DNA of 64,000 nt from NCBI RefSeq assembly GCF_042432815.1, contig NZ_JBHLWM010000008.1, forward strand, positions 744,001-808,000, given 5' to 3'. How positions within the stretch are numbered: the first letter of the stretch is position 1; the number at the start of each line of letters is the position of its first letter. This DNA is from Rhodopseudomonas telluris (GTDB taxonomy: Bacteria > Pseudomonadota > Alphaproteobacteria > Rhizobiales > Xanthobacteraceae). The position numbers were made by a program, and so were the translations under genes. Shown in pieces: positions 17,079-28,539 of this stretch. The notes under the pieces were generated by a model. That model was not told the DNA's origin. It did no database searches and worked only from the letters and a program-made list of their open reading frames with translations.

Positions 17079-19907
17079 ATGAGCATCAGACAGTCCGAAT
17101 ATATTGCAACTGTTCAGCGCCTTACCAAGCTATTAGGCGAACTGGATTCCAACAAATCACGACCGCTGGCGGACGTCGCTAATACTTACAGGAAGGCAAC
17201 AGAAGCGATCTGCAAGGCGATTGTATTGGGCGCGACAAGAGAGCCTGGTGAGCAATTGGTCAAGCTAGTCAGCGACGCCAAGCAGGTCGTTGAATTCAGA
17301 GAGGGGCCAGGCGAAGCGAAGATATTTAGATTGCATGCAGACTTCCTTAGAGATGTGGGTAACTTATTTTCCCATGACGGACCGGCGAGCTCGGTACAAG
17401 TCACTCGCGAGCGTCTAGACGAGCACTTAGTGGCACTTATTCGGATTGGCTTCTTTGGAGAGAGCGATTTAGACCCACCCGAATTGCCAGACTCTTTTCG
17501 GCATTTGTTGTCCGAAAGAACGCTTAAGAAGCACGAATTTGAAGAAATTCGATCTGAAGTTGTGGTGAGACTATGCTTTCCTCGGCAGGAGGTGGTGCCG
17601 CTTCTGTCACGAAAGGAGAGCGCCAGTCGCCTCTTTTACGATTATGTAACCGTAGATCTTGGCGGAGGTTTATCGCGCGGTTTTCTATTCCTGAGATCTC
17701 GAAGCGCAATTGAACGGTGTCTCGTCGATCTGCTGAATGAGCTCGGCAATCGGCCGCCGGATAGCCTGTCGATCGTTACGCCTCGCGTTTACCGAAACAC
17801 CGGCGACGCCGTAGATCGAAAGAAGTCGATCGGCGACATTATCGAAAGCTTGCGGAATCCATGGCTTCTTAAGAGGCAGCCGGATGTCGTCTACTTCGAT
17901 GAATTTGTCTGGAAAAACTGCCTGCCCGACGCCGTTCGTAAGATTCAGACAATGCAATCTGAAGTTCCCTCTTTTATTCCTCAGACTCTGGAGCCGCAAC
18001 TTCAAATCAGCGTCGGAGATCGCAATATCAGCTCAATCGATTCTATCAACTACACACGGTTAGTTCTCGATGAGGCGCATAAATGTAACCCGGTTCAGGT
18101 CGTGACTGGGCCGGCAGGGATCGGTAAAACAACGTTCTGTGATCACGTGCATAGCTTCGTAAATTCGAATCGCCAGAAGAAAGTTATTTTCATCTCGGCT
18201 ACGGACTTCAGAGATATCGCGACACACGATCCAGTTACATCAGTGTCTGACCTATACAAGCTTGCCGTAACAAACAGCTCGATAGGGGATGAGGCCTCAG
18301 TTGAAATTCAGAACTTTGAGATCAACCTGTCATGTGGAAATTTTGTCCTAATTATAGATGGATTTGATGAGCTTGAATCTCACCTAGGAGGTAGTCTCAT
18401 ATTCGATCGCTTTATGGAATCTTTGCAAGAGTTGGAGGACTGCTTTCATCGCGTCTTCGTTATCCTTACCGTCCGTGATTACGCAATCGAACGATTTGAG
18501 CGATTGAACTATGTTTCTGTGCTTCGACTTAGGGGCTTCACAAAGAACGATACGGATCGATACTTCAGCAATCGATTAGGCTCCCAAGACATCTCGACAG
18601 CTCAGCGCTTATTGGCTGAGTTTCGCACTACAAAGGCGGATAAAGGCGAGGCTATCACCATTCCCCTCTACGCATCCCTTATTTGTGATTACTTATCTGA
18701 GGATCCCGCTACCGAAAAAATATCCGAATATTCAGGATCTAGCTACTTCGAGTTTGGTGGTCCTTTAGATGTGCTGGTTAAGAAAATAGTTGATCGAGAG
18801 ATAGTTAAACAGTCGCTAGGTGCTATTAAGTCGGACGATTTCTTCGAAATCATGATTGATATTATTCGTTCACCTCAAATGTCGATCACAACAGAACTTT
18901 TGTCTGACTATGTTCTTCTATGCGGTCGTTTAGATGGTGGCTTGTCGTCAAATAAATTGCACAGCAATCCATTCTTGCAGTACACGGACGGGGCGGTGAA
19001 GTTTAAATACGATTCTCTTGCGAATTTTTTCAAATCGCGTCTTCTCTATAGAAGGATTCGTGATGGTGTCTTTTCGGTCGGCCCTCCATTGGAATTCATG
19101 GCCGATCTTTACCGGGGGCAGGGGCCACTATTTGAGGAGCTTCTCAAGGTGCTTCCTCCAAAGATTTACTCTCGGTTGCCTTCAGCTCGTCGGTGGTTCG
19201 GTGATCTTCGGCGCTTAGCAGAAGGAGACGCAGCTTCTGGTGTAAATTTTAGACGAGCAATTAGCGGATTTATTCATTGGACAACCTTCGATGACCAAAC
19301 GAAGTCGGACAGGCGAGAAACTTTAACATATTTATTCTCCGGGAATATCTGGGAGAAATTTACTATCTTTGAGCGGTTCTCGCCACTCGATTTGGAGGGG
19401 GTAATTATTTACGATGGCTATTTGGAGAATTATTCAAATATTGTGAATTGCGAATTCGGGAGCGCGAAGAAGGTTTTTCATCGCTCGTGGATAGACTTCA
19501 AGGAATCGGCCATTCCAGAGAAGATGGACAAAGAAATATTCGCTGCGGATTGCAGCTTTGGTCCCCTCCTGCAGTCGTCTTTCGAGGCGAAGGATGTCGC
19601 TGATGAGACGGAATTAGATGTTATTCGAGACAACCTGATGAAGGTGCTAAAAGTCGGCTTTCGCGGAAACGCCTTCGTATGGAAGAGCGCAGGCTTATAT
19701 AAGAATGCAGTAGTTCACGGAAAGCATTCTCTGAACGATTATATTGACTTATTACTGGATAATAAGGTGCTAATTGAGGAGCCCTCACGATCTGATCACG
19801 GAACAGGCTATCGCGTCTCCAACAGTTGGTATTTGGATGCAAAAAAACTTATCGAGGATCGAAATCTGACGTCCAAGATGAAAAAGATAGTCAATGTCCT
19901 TCGATAA
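17079..19907 (+). CDS. NACHT/STAND NTPase with HEPN/DUF4145-like N-terminus (candidate defence protein)
   Basis: 942 residues. Residues 30-120 look like a DUF4145/HEPN-type helical domain (YRKATEAICKAIV, then FLRDVGNLFSHDG, R91 and H99 separated by seven residues). Residues 125-310 match nothing I recognise. The NTPase follows: Walker A GPAGIGKTT at 344-352, and Walker B LIIDGFDEL with D427, D430, E431; the small residue between the two acidic ones is the NACHT signature. A sensor-like region (VILTVRDYAIERF, LRLRGFTKNDTDRYF) comes next. The C-terminal 350 residues are predicted helical, the last 90 perhaps winged-helix. Bacterial NACHT proteins are anti-phage sensors. Base composition is far more AT-rich than its neighbours (19 G/C of 60 at 18301-18360). 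No clear ribosome site. The effector and trigger are unknown. Confidence 0.85.
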   Translation: MSIRQSEYIATVQRLTKLLGELDSNKSRPLADVANTYRKATEAICKAIVLGATREPGEQLVKLVSDAKQVVEFREGPGEAKIFRLHADFLRDVGNLFSHDGPASSVQVTRERLDEHLVALIRIGFFGESDLDPPELPDSFRHLLSERTLKKHEFEEIRSEVVVRLCFPRQEVVPLLSRKESASRLFYDYVTVDLGGGLSRGFLFLRSRSAIERCLVDLLNELGNRPPDSLSIVTPRVYRNTGDAVDRKKSIGDIIESLRNPWLLKRQPDVVYFDEFVWKNCLPDAVRKIQTMQSEVPSFIPQTLEPQLQISVGDRNISSIDSINYTRLVLDEAHKCNPVQVVTGPAGIGKTTFCDHVHSFVNSNRQKKVIFISATDFRDIATHDPVTSVSDLYKLAVTNSSIGDEASVEIQNFEINLSCGNFVLIIDGFDELESHLGGSLIFDRFMESLQELEDCFHRVFVILTVRDYAIERFERLNYVSVLRLRGFTKNDTDRYFSNRLGSQDISTAQRLLAEFRTTKADKGEAITIPLYASLICDYLSEDPATEKISEYSGSSYFEFGGPLDVLVKKIVDREIVKQSLGAIKSDDFFEIMIDIIRSPQMSITTELLSDYVLLCGRLDGGLSSNKLHSNPFLQYTDGAVKFKYDSLANFFKSRLLYRRIRDGVFSVGPPLEFMADLYRGQGPLFEELLKVLPPKIYSRLPSARRWFGDLRRLAEGDAASGVNFRRAISGFIHWTTFDDQTKSDRRETLTYLFSGNIWEKFTIFERFSPLDLEGVIIYDGYLENYSNIVNCEFGSAKKVFHRSWIDFKESAIPEKMDKEIFAADCSFGPLLQSSFEAKDVADETELDVIRDNLMKVLKVGFRGNAFVWKSAGLYKNAVVHGKHSLNDYIDLLLDNKVLIEEPSRSDHGTGYRVSNSWYLDAKKLIEDRNLTSKMKKIVNVLR

Positions 19908-19956
19908 AGGGGGGATTGGTATAGCATTTTTATGTCTCGTAGGGTGAAGCCACCTC

Positions 19957-23004
<3,048 letters not shown>

Positions 23005-23082
23005 GCAGGGGGTCCAGACGCGAAGGGCGCAAGTTGGGCGCGGCCGGAGCAGTCAGGCCATCACCCGTGTGAGCTGAGCCTG

Positions 23083-23097
23083 GAACATAGGAAGAAC
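23083..23097 (-). promoter_or_regulatory. LexA (SOS) box upstream of uvrA
   Basis: GAAC-ATAGGAA-GAAC on the plus strand, equal to GTTC-N7-GTTC on the uvrA strand, exactly the alphaproteobacterial LexA site. It is 79 bases upstream of the uvrA start codon. Confidence 0.85.
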
Positions 23098-23206
23098 GAC
23101 AAGCAATTTCCAGAGCCGAGCTGCGACCATCAACCAGATTGTTGCCTCACGGTTGCATGGATGGCAGTGGAGCATCGCCCAAAACGGACCGAGATCCGCG
23201 CAAACG

Positions 23207-23233
23207 AAAAGGCCGGCGCGAGGCCGGCCTTTT
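23207..23233 (-). terminator. Terminator after the Omp25-like gene
   Basis: Stem AAAAGGCCGGC (23207-23217) with GCCGGCCTTTT (23223-23233) and a 5-base loop. Because both flanks are A/T runs it can act in both directions, ending the outer-membrane protein gene on the minus strand 50 bases past its stop. Confidence 0.85.
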
Positions 23234-23276
23234 GTGTCTCGGAATGTGTGTTTCCGAATTTGTGTCTCGGAATGTG
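23231..23276. repeat. 18-bp tandem-spaced direct repeat
   Basis: TTTGTGTCTCGGAATGTG occurs at 23231-23248 and again at 23259-23276, ten bases apart, between the stop codon of the Omp25-like gene and its terminator. Confidence 0.8.
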
Positions 23277-23283
23277 GCGAAGC

Positions 23284-24000
23284 TTAGTACTTCGCGACGA
23301 TCGGGCCGCCCCAGCGATAGTTGATGCGGGCGGTGACGATATCGGCGTCCTGCTTGATGCGCTCGACCGCGGTGTTGGTGAAGGTGACGTCCTTCTTGTC
23401 GAGGAACAGGTGATCGTATTCCACCGCGAACGACCAGTTCGGGGTGAAGCCGTATTCGAAGCCGGCGCCGACCGCCGCACCCCAGCGGGTCTCCGACGCA
23501 GTGCCGCTGATGGCGCCGCTCGGCAGAATGAAGCTGTACTTGTCGCTGACGACTGCGGCGCCGCCCTTGGCGTAGAGCAGGGCGTTGTTCCAGGCGTAGC
23601 CGACGCGGCCGGTGAACAGGCCGAAGGCTTCGATCTTCGACTGGTTGGTGGCCGGGCCGAGAAGGCTGACGTTCGAGCCCTTGAAGTCGGCCCAGTTGCC
23701 CTGCGCTTCGACGCCGAACACCCAGGCGCCGACCTGCCAGTTGTAGCCGATCTGGCCGCCGGCGGTGGCGCCCGACGCATCGTGCGAACCTTCGCTGAGC
23801 AGGCCGGGAGTGTAGAAATCCCAGCTCTTGCGGCTGGTGCCCCAGCCGCCGTTGGCGCCGATGTAGAAGCCGGACCAGTTGTAGAGCGCGACAATGACCG
23901 GCGGAGCCTTGGTGTAAGGACGGGCCGCGAGGTCGGCCGCCATCGCAGGCGCCGCACCCAGAGCGATCAATGCCACAGTGCCGAGCAAAAGCTTTTTCAT
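23284..24000 (-). CDS. Omp25-like outer-membrane beta-barrel protein
   Basis: 238 residues. Signal peptide MKKLLLGTVALIALGAAPAMA, then the classic start of the Omp25/RopB family (AADLAARPYTKAPP...YNWSGFYIGANGGWGTSRKSW). Barrel strands with alternating residues follow (GGQIGYNWQVGAWVFGVEAQGNWADF; GAGFEYGFTPNWSFAVEYDHLFLDKKD), ending NYRWGGPIVAKY with a C-terminal aromatic. These are abundant structural outer-membrane proteins of Rhizobiales. It is a single-gene unit with its own terminator, and it separates the two SOS genes uvrA and ssb. Confidence 0.93.
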   Translation of the reverse strand: MKKLLLGTVALIALGAAPAMAADLAARPYTKAPPVIVALYNWSGFYIGANGGWGTSRKSWDFYTPGLLSEGSHDASGATAGGQIGYNWQVGAWVFGVEAQGNWADFKGSNVSLLGPATNQSKIEAFGLFTGRVGYAWNNALLYAKGGAAVVSDKYSFILPSGAISGTASETRWGAAVGAGFEYGFTPNWSFAVEYDHLFLDKKDVTFTNTAVERIKQDADIVTARINYRWGGPIVAKY

Positions 24001-24449
24001 CGTAATGACCCCGGTTATCCCCTGAGCGGCTGCGTCCCCCGCAAAATGCCGCCCGGCGCTAGCGCCTTTTTTGAATTGACCATGGAACTATAGCCGGTTC
24101 CGCGAAAAATGCCGTCTCCGAAAAGTCACAGTTGCGGACCAAGTGAGACCGCGAAACGCCCTGATATTCCAGCAATAATCGGCAGCTTGCGGGCATCGAA
24201 ATACCGATCGAAACCATCCTCGGCGCGGTCCGGCTTTCGCGGCAATCCAGAAGTCCCTTTGCCATCGGCATTTCTGGTCTTGGCGAGAACAAAGCTGGAA
24301 CGTATATGTAGGATCCCGGTGGATAACGGGGCTGTGCTGCCATCCGAGGATGGGCGGCGGACGGCGTAAGCGCTATCGGGACAGATGGAGTGCCCGGCCG
24401 GGCGGGCCGCGCGGTGCGCGCAGGCGATTCGAATTTGAAGGAGACGGCG
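24001..24449. other. Divergent regulatory region between Omp25-like gene and ssb
   Basis: 449 bases with no credible gene; several overlapping frames on both strands are open but show no domain, ribosome site or codon pattern. It holds the promoter of the outer-membrane protein gene at the left and a LexA box (24287-24301) serving ssb at the right. Confidence 0.6.
24287..24301 (+). promoter_or_regulatory. LexA (SOS) box upstream of ssb
   Basis: GAAC-AAAGCTG-GAAC, the alphaproteobacterial LexA site with the exact seven-base spacer, 149 bases ahead of the ssb start codon. It is the second such site in 1.2 kb. Confidence 0.8.
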
Positions 24450-24968
24450 ATGGCGGGAAGCGTGAACAAGGTGATCCTGGTCGGGAATCTCGGCGCCGAT
24501 CCCGAGATCAAGCGGACCCAGGACGGGCGGCCGATCGCCAACCTGCGGATTGCGACCTCGGAGAGCTGGCGCGATCGCGCGACCGGCGAGCGCAAGGAAA
24601 AGACCGAGTGGCACCGCGTGGTGATTTTCAACGAAGGGTTGTGCAAGGTCGTCGAGCAGTACCTCAAGAAGGGTGCGAAGGTTTACATCGAAGGCCAGTT
24701 GCAGACACGCAAATGGACCGATCAGAGCGGCGCCGAGCGTTACAGCACGGAGGTTGTGCTGCAGAACTTCAATTCGGTGCTGACCATGCTGGACGGCCGC
24801 GCGGGTGGTGGCGGCGGCTACGGCTCGGATGATTCCGGCGGAGACTTCGGCTCCAGCGGCCCGTCGGGCGGCTACAGCTCGGGCGGCGGCTCGCGCCGTC
24901 CGGTCGCCGCGACCGGCGGTGGCGGCGGTGGCCGCGCCAACGACATGGACGACGATATTCCGTTCTGA
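24450..24968 (+). CDS. ssb: Single-stranded DNA-binding protein
   Basis: 172 residues. The OB fold fills residues 1-110 (MAGSVNKVILVGNLGADPEIKRT, ATSESWRDRATGERKEKTEWHRV, LKKGAKVYIEGQLQTRKW). A Gly/Ser-rich disordered linker follows, ending in the acidic tip DMDDDIPF that binds partner proteins at forks. The strong site GAAGGAGA seven bases before the ATG fixes the start; the frame opens 20 codons earlier but without a site. An SOS box lies upstream. Confidence 0.97.
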   Translation: MAGSVNKVILVGNLGADPEIKRTQDGRPIANLRIATSESWRDRATGERKEKTEWHRVVIFNEGLCKVVEQYLKKGAKVYIEGQLQTRKWTDQSGAERYSTEVVLQNFNSVLTMLDGRAGGGGGYGSDDSGGDFGSSGPSGGYSSGGGSRRPVAATGGGGGGRANDMDDDIPF

Positions 24969-25044
24969 GGTTGTCAGCGGGTGGGGGACGTGCGCGGCCG
25001 CTCGGGCAACCAGGCGGCCGCTGCCGTTTGGAGCCGAACCCCTC

Positions 25045-25407
25045 TTAGTCGCTGAGCAGCGCGTGGCCGAGCAGCAGCTGGCTGGCGGCGAACAGGGTGC
25101 CGAAGATCCGCTGGTTGTGACGGGCGAGCCAGCGCGGCAGCCAGATGTCGAAATTGTCGGCGCGGTCCTCGGTGTAGCGTGCCGCCACGTTGGTCAGCGG
25201 GCAGCGCATCCGGTTCAGCAACAGCACCAGGACTTCGCCCCAGACGAACAGGCTCATCCACAGCGCGGCGATGAGTTCGCCGCGCAAGGTGGCGATCGGG
25301 ATCAGTACGATCGAACTGGCGAAGAACGCCCAGATCGCGGTGTGCGCAGCGCGCACGGCCGTCAGTGCCCGGGCGCGGCTGTGCGCCGTGCCGGCCGGCA
25401 TGGTCAC
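25045..25407 (-). CDS. Small integral membrane protein with CPLT motif
   Basis: 120 residues with about three to four hydrophobic segments (AIWAFFASSIVLIPIATL, LIAALWMSLFVWGEVLVLLL, IFGTLFAASQLLLGHALL). Between segments sits NRMRCPLTNVAARYTEDRADNFDIWLPRWLARHN, reminiscent of the CPLT signature of DUF2784 membrane proteins, but I am not sure of the assignment. The GTG at 25407 overlaps the stop of the CorC-like gene (GTGA); an ATG two codons later is the alternative. Coupled translation suggests a joint role with the upstream transporter. Confidence 0.72.
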   Translation of the reverse strand: MTMPAGTAHSRARALTAVRAAHTAIWAFFASSIVLIPIATLRGELIAALWMSLFVWGEVLVLLLNRMRCPLTNVAARYTEDRADNFDIWLPRWLARHNQRIFGTLFAASQLLLGHALLSD

Positions 25408-26699
25408 GCCGCAGCCTCGACGTCGGGGATCCGAGTCGCGAGGATCTTGTCGATCCGTCGGCCGTCGAGATCGAGGATCTCCAGCTCCCAGCCCTGATAC
25501 TCGAACTTGTCGCCGATGTTGGGCAGGGCGCCGTAATGCTGCAGCACCAGACCGGCGACGGTGTGGTAGTCGCGATGCGCCGGGACCGAGACCGGCAGCA
25601 GATCGCCGAACTCGTCCACCGGCATCCAGCCGGCGATCAGATAGGAGCCGTCCTCGCGGCGCACCGCAGCCGGCTCGGGCGGGCCTTCCTCATTGCCGAA
25701 CGCGCCGACGATGGACTCCAGAATGTCGGCCGTGGTGACGACGCCTTCGAAGGCGCCGAACTCGTCATAGATCAGCGCCATGTGCACCGACGACTGCCGC
25801 AGCGTGGCGAGCACGTCGCGGGCGTCGGCCGAGGACGGGATCACGGGCGCGTCGCGCACCAGGGCGCGCAGATCCGGCTTGTCCCCGCGCAGATAGACTT
25901 CGAGCAGATCCTTGGCCTGGATGATGCCGATCGGATCGTCGCGGTCGCCGTCGGTGACAGGCAGGCGCGAATGCGGACTGTTGAGGAAAGCCGCGCGGAT
26001 CTCCTCCAGCGAGTCGCCGAGATCGACCAGATCGACCTCCGGGCGCGGGGTCATCACGGCGCCGACCGGCCGGTCGCCGAGCCGCATCACGCCGGCGATC
26101 ATCTCGCGTTCGCCCGGCTCGAGCACGCCGGCAGTCTCGGCCTCGAGCACCAGATTGTGGATCTCCTCTTCGGAGATCTTGTCCTGCATCACGCCGCTCT
26201 GGCCGAGCAGGCCAAGGATGGCCTTGCCGGAGAAGTCGAGCACGAACACCAGCGGCCGCGAGATCTTGGCGATCAGCGCCATGGCCGGCGCGACCTTCGC
26301 GGCGACGGCCTCCGGATTGCGGAGCGCGACCTGCTTGGGCACCAGTTCGCCGACGATCAGCGTCGCATAGGTGATCAACGCCACGACCAGACCGAAGCCG
26401 AGAATATCGGCGAACGGCACGGACAGCGCGGTGAGATACTCGGTCAGCCGCTGGCCGAGCGTGGCGCCCGAGAATGCGCCGGACAGCACGCCGACCAGCG
26501 TGATGCCGATCTGCACGGTGGAGAGGAATTTGCCGGGGTCTTCGGACAGTTTGAGCGCCTGCTTGGCGCCGCGGACGTTCTTCTGCGCGAGCAGGGCCAG
26601 CCGGGCCGGACGGGAGGAGACGATCGCCAGCTCAGACATCGCAAGCAATCCGTTGGCGACGATCAACGTCACCACGATTGCCAATTCCACCGATAGCAT
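25404..26699 (-). CDS. CNNM/CorC-type (HlyC/CorC, UPF0053) membrane transporter
   Basis: 431 residues. The N-terminal DUF21 membrane domain has about three to four helices with family motifs (LLAMSELAIVSSRPARLALLA, VGVLSGAFSGATLG, LIVGELVPKQVALRNPE). Two CBS domains follow (RPVGAVMTPRPEVDLVDLGDSLEEI; DAPVIPSSADARDVLATLRQS), then a CorC/HlyC C-terminal domain (GRRIDKILATRIP). Family members are linked to magnesium/cobalt efflux; the 'hemolysin' label is historical. The stop overlaps the small membrane protein downstream. Confidence 0.93.
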   Translation of the reverse strand: MLSVELAIVVTLIVANGLLAMSELAIVSSRPARLALLAQKNVRGAKQALKLSEDPGKFLSTVQIGITLVGVLSGAFSGATLGQRLTEYLTALSVPFADILGFGLVVALITYATLIVGELVPKQVALRNPEAVAAKVAPAMALIAKISRPLVFVLDFSGKAILGLLGQSGVMQDKISEEEIHNLVLEAETAGVLEPGEREMIAGVMRLGDRPVGAVMTPRPEVDLVDLGDSLEEIRAAFLNSPHSRLPVTDGDRDDPIGIIQAKDLLEVYLRGDKPDLRALVRDAPVIPSSADARDVLATLRQSSVHMALIYDEFGAFEGVVTTADILESIVGAFGNEEGPPEPAAVRREDGSYLIAGWMPVDEFGDLLPVSVPAHRDYHTVAGLVLQHYGALPNIGDKFEYQGWELEILDLDGRRIDKILATRIPDVEAAA

Positions 26700-26783
26700 G
26701 GCGCCTGCGCCGCCCCCTTTGCTGGTTACACCTATGCTTGAGATAGGGTGTCGCTGGGCCGAACGGAACCGGCGCGTGCAGCT

Positions 26784-27614
26784 TTATCTCGTGGGGGACG
26801 GTTCCTCCGTCTTCGCCTCGTTCCACAGCGCGTCCATTTCGGCCAGCGTGGCCGTCTCCGGAGACTGGCCGCGCGCGGCGAGGGCGCGCTCGATGTAGCT
26901 GAAGCGGCGTTCGAATTTGGCGTTGGTGCCGCGCAGTGCCATCTCGGGATCGGCGCCGGTGTGGCGGGCGAGGTTGACCAGCGCGAACATCAGGTCGCCG
27001 GTCTCCTCGGCCATCTCGGTCTTGTCGCCGCGGTCGAGCGCCGCCTCGATCTCGTCGGCCTCCTCGCGGATCTTCTTCAGCACCTCGCGCGGATCGTTCC
27101 AGTCGAAGCCGACCTTGGACGCCTTGCGCTGCAGCTCCATGGCGCGCGACAGCGCCGGCTGCCCGGCCTTGACGCCGGCCAGCACCGAATTCGCCGCCGG
27201 CTCGACGTTGCCGCGGCGAGCGGCGCGCTCGGCCTTCTCCTCGGCCTTGATCTGGTCCCACACGCCCTCGACATGCGACGGCGTGATGTTGCCGTCAGCA
27301 TCGGCGAAGACATGCGGGTGGCGGCGGATCATCTTGCGGGTCACCGCCTCGACCACGTCGCCGAACGCGAAGGCGCCGCGCTCCTCGGCGATCCGGGAAT
27401 GAAACACCACCTGCAGCAGCAGGTCGCCGAGTTCGTCGCGCAGGTCCTCGAGGTCGTTGCGCGCGATCGCCTCGGCAACCTCGAACGCTTCCTCGATCGT
27501 GTAGGGCGCGATCGTCGCGAAATCCTGCTCCAGGTCCCACGGGCAGCCGGTGCCCGGCGTGCGGAGCTGGGCCATGATTTCGATCAGGCGGGAGATATCG
27601 CGGGAAGGGGTCAT
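26784..27614 (-). CDS. mazG: Nucleoside triphosphate pyrophosphohydrolase MazG
   Basis: 276 residues with the duplicated MazG fold. The N-terminal domain has LRTPGTGCPWDLEQDFATIAPYTIEEAFEVAEAI (metal-binding E-E-x-x-E) and DLEDLRDELGDLLLQVVFHSRIAEE. The second repeat has KIREEADEIEAALDRGDKTEMAEETGDLMFALVNLARH. MazG hydrolyses non-canonical NTPs and lowers ppGpp in E. coli. It is divergent from queC, with 113 bases between starts. Same strand as the transporter 84 bases downstream. Confidence 0.95.
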   Translation of the reverse strand: MTPSRDISRLIEIMAQLRTPGTGCPWDLEQDFATIAPYTIEEAFEVAEAIARNDLEDLRDELGDLLLQVVFHSRIAEERGAFAFGDVVEAVTRKMIRRHPHVFADADGNITPSHVEGVWDQIKAEEKAERAARRGNVEPAANSVLAGVKAGQPALSRAMELQRKASKVGFDWNDPREVLKKIREEADEIEAALDRGDKTEMAEETGDLMFALVNLARHTGADPEMALRGTNAKFERRFSYIERALAARGQSPETATLAEMDALWNEAKTEEPSPTR

Positions 27615-27727
27615 GGCAACGTCCGGAGTGAGGCGGCGATGTCCTCCTATGCCGCAAGCGTGCCCGGCGGCCCAGCGAAAATCACCGTGATTTGGCGGCG
27701 GCGGCGCGCGGTGCTAGAGGCAGCCGC

Positions 27728-28444
27728 ATGACCGAACCGCATTCCGACCAGACCGCGCTGGTGCTGTTCTCGGGCGGGCAGGATTCCGCGACCTGCCTCG
27801 CCTGGGCGCTGTCGCGCTTCGCCCGCGTCGAGACCATCGGCTTCGAATACGGCCAGCGCCACGCCATCGAACTCGATTGCCGGGACAGGCTGCTCGACGG
27901 CTTTCGCGCCATCAATCCCGATTGGGCTTCGAAGCTCGGCGACAGCCACACGCTGGCGATCCCGACACTGAGCGCGATTTCCGACACCGCGCTGACGCGG
28001 GACGTCGCGATCGCGATGGGGGCCGACGGCCTGCCCAATACCTTCGTGCCCGGCCGCAATCTGATCTTCCTGACCTTCGCGGCGGCGCTGGCCTATCGCC
28101 GCGGCATCGCCGACATCGTCGGCGGCATGTGCGAGACCGATTACTCCGGCTATCCGGACTGCCGCGACGACACCATCCGCGCGCTGCAGGGCGCGATCAG
28201 CCTCGGCATGGCGCGCGACGTCAAGCTGCACACGCCGCTGATGTGGCGCGACAAGGCCGCGACCTGGCAGCTTGCCCACGACCTCGGCGGCACCGCGCTG
28301 GTCGACCTGATCCGCGAGGATTCTCACACCTGTTATCTCGGCGAACGCGGCGCGCGGCACGATTGGGGCTATGGCTGCGGCGAATGTCCGGCCTGCGCGC
28401 TGCGCGCCAAGGGCTGGCGCGAGTATCAGGCGAACGCGGGCTAG
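27728..28444 (+). CDS. queC: 7-cyano-7-deazaguanine synthase QueC
   Basis: 238 residues. The PP-loop LVLFSGGQDSATCLAWAL is near the N-terminus, followed by FVPGRNLIFLTFAAALAYRRG, GGMCETDYSGYPDCRDDTI and the zinc-binding Cys cluster (SHTCYLG...GYGCGECPACALRAKGW). QueC makes preQ0 for queuosine in tRNA. The ATG at 27728 is chosen over an earlier in-frame start because it starts the family's N-terminus. No other queuosine gene is nearby. Confidence 0.96.
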   Translation: MTEPHSDQTALVLFSGGQDSATCLAWALSRFARVETIGFEYGQRHAIELDCRDRLLDGFRAINPDWASKLGDSHTLAIPTLSAISDTALTRDVAIAMGADGLPNTFVPGRNLIFLTFAAALAYRRGIADIVGGMCETDYSGYPDCRDDTIRALQGAISLGMARDVKLHTPLMWRDKAATWQLAHDLGGTALVDLIREDSHTCYLGERGARHDWGYGCGECPACALRAKGWREYQANAG

Positions 28445-28539
28445 CTCGCGCAGACGTCATCAGCATCATCCCTGCGTATGATAGCATCCGGCGCGCCGAT
28501 CGCGATGATCGCGTCATCATCGGCAAGCCAAGGGATGTC

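Noticed and set aside
24059..24667. Minus-strand frame overlapping the ssb leader and start
   Set aside because: It crosses the ssb coding region and LexA box and has no ribosome site or domain.
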